The notes under the pieces were generated by a model. It saw only the letters and a list, made by a program, of their open reading frames with translations, was not told the DNA's origin and ran no database searches. A DNA stretch of 14,091 bases from Lachnospiraceae bacterium (lineage in GTDB: Bacteria; Bacillota; Clostridia; Lachnospirales; Lachnospiraceae): positions 1,230-15,320 of the forward strand of contig JAJBTR010000025.1 of assembly GCA_020860745.1 (NCBI GenBank), given 5' to 3'. Shown here piece by piece: positions 13,845 to 14,091 of the stretch (the first letter of the stretch is position 1; each line of letters starts with the position of its first letter). The translations under genes and the position numbers were made by a program.

Positions 13845-14091
13845 ATGCTGAATTACCTCTGGGCTTTTATGATATTAACCGGCATTCTCTACGCCTCTTT
13901 CGCCGGGAATCTTCCCGCTGTGACGGAAGCCGCCCTGGATTCCGCGCAGGAAGCGGTTTCCCTTTGCATTACGATGGCGGGCGTTCTGGCTCTCTGGGTC
14001 GGATTGATGCGGATTGCCGAACACGCGGGAATCATGTTAAAAGCTACGGATAAAATTTATCCTCTCCTGCATTTTCTCTTCCCGCGCATTC
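13845..14091 (+). CDS. spmA: Spore maturation protein A, N-terminal part
   Basis: The first 82 residues of SpmA are visible before the window ends. They start MLNYLWAFMILTGILYASFAG, with the family segment EAVSLCITMAGVLALWVGLMRIAE at about 37-60 and LLHFLFPRI at the edge. SpmA is a nucleoside-recognition-domain membrane protein that, with SpmB, is needed for spore core dehydration. GGAG lies about 8-9 nt before the ATG. No clear sigma-E or sigma-G promoter was recognised in the 140 nt upstream; a small hairpin (CATGC/GCATG, 13806-13818) is present. It shows the organism belongs to a spore-forming lineage. Confidence 0.9.
   Translation, partial: MLNYLWAFMILTGILYASFAGNLPAVTEAALDSAQEAVSLCITMAGVLALWVGLMRIAEHAGIMLKATDKIYPLLHFLFPRI

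Overview
The window looks like chromosome from an anaerobic, endospore-forming member of the Clostridia (Lachnospiraceae or a close relative). The evidence is the start of a spore maturation gene (spmA) at the right edge, a ferredoxin-dependent 2-oxoacid oxidoreductase, an ECF-type transporter remnant and strong AGGAGG-type ribosome binding sites. No rRNA, tRNA, CRISPR array or insertion sequence was seen.

Left part (about 377-8789): one long minus-strand operon. In transcription order it encodes a GntP-type carboxylate permease, an LVIVD-repeat beta-propeller protein, the four subunits of a pyruvate/2-oxoacid:ferredoxin oxidoreductase (gamma, delta, alpha, beta), a DUF554 membrane protein and an acetate/propionate-type acyl-CoA transferase. 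It ends at a strong hairpin terminator. A LysR-type regulator is divergent from the permease, and the shared intergenic region holds a perfect 14-bp palindrome. The likely job is uptake of an organic acid, oxidation of a 2-oxoacid to acyl-CoA with reduction of ferredoxin, and recovery of the CoA by transfer. The propeller protein is the unknown step. The delta (ferredoxin) subunit carries an A7 run where a -1 shift would restore the normal family C-terminus and couple the gene to the alpha subunit.

Middle (8790-11830): the LysR gene, then a bacterial ferritin with its own consensus promoter and a terminator. Next is a decayed stretch. On the minus strand it holds a composite of what looks like an ABC exporter start, an ECF transporter EcfT without its N-terminus, and the tail of an ECF ATPase. 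On the plus strand it holds the last 42 codons of an esterase-like hydrolase. Between them are two divergent promoters, each followed by a copy of a 16-bp GTTA...GCTAAC operator.

Right part (11832-14091): a small four-helix membrane protein of unknown function, an AAA_14/DUF4143 ATPase with a good promoter embedded in three GGAAC-type repeats about 40 bp apart, and the N-terminal part of spmA.
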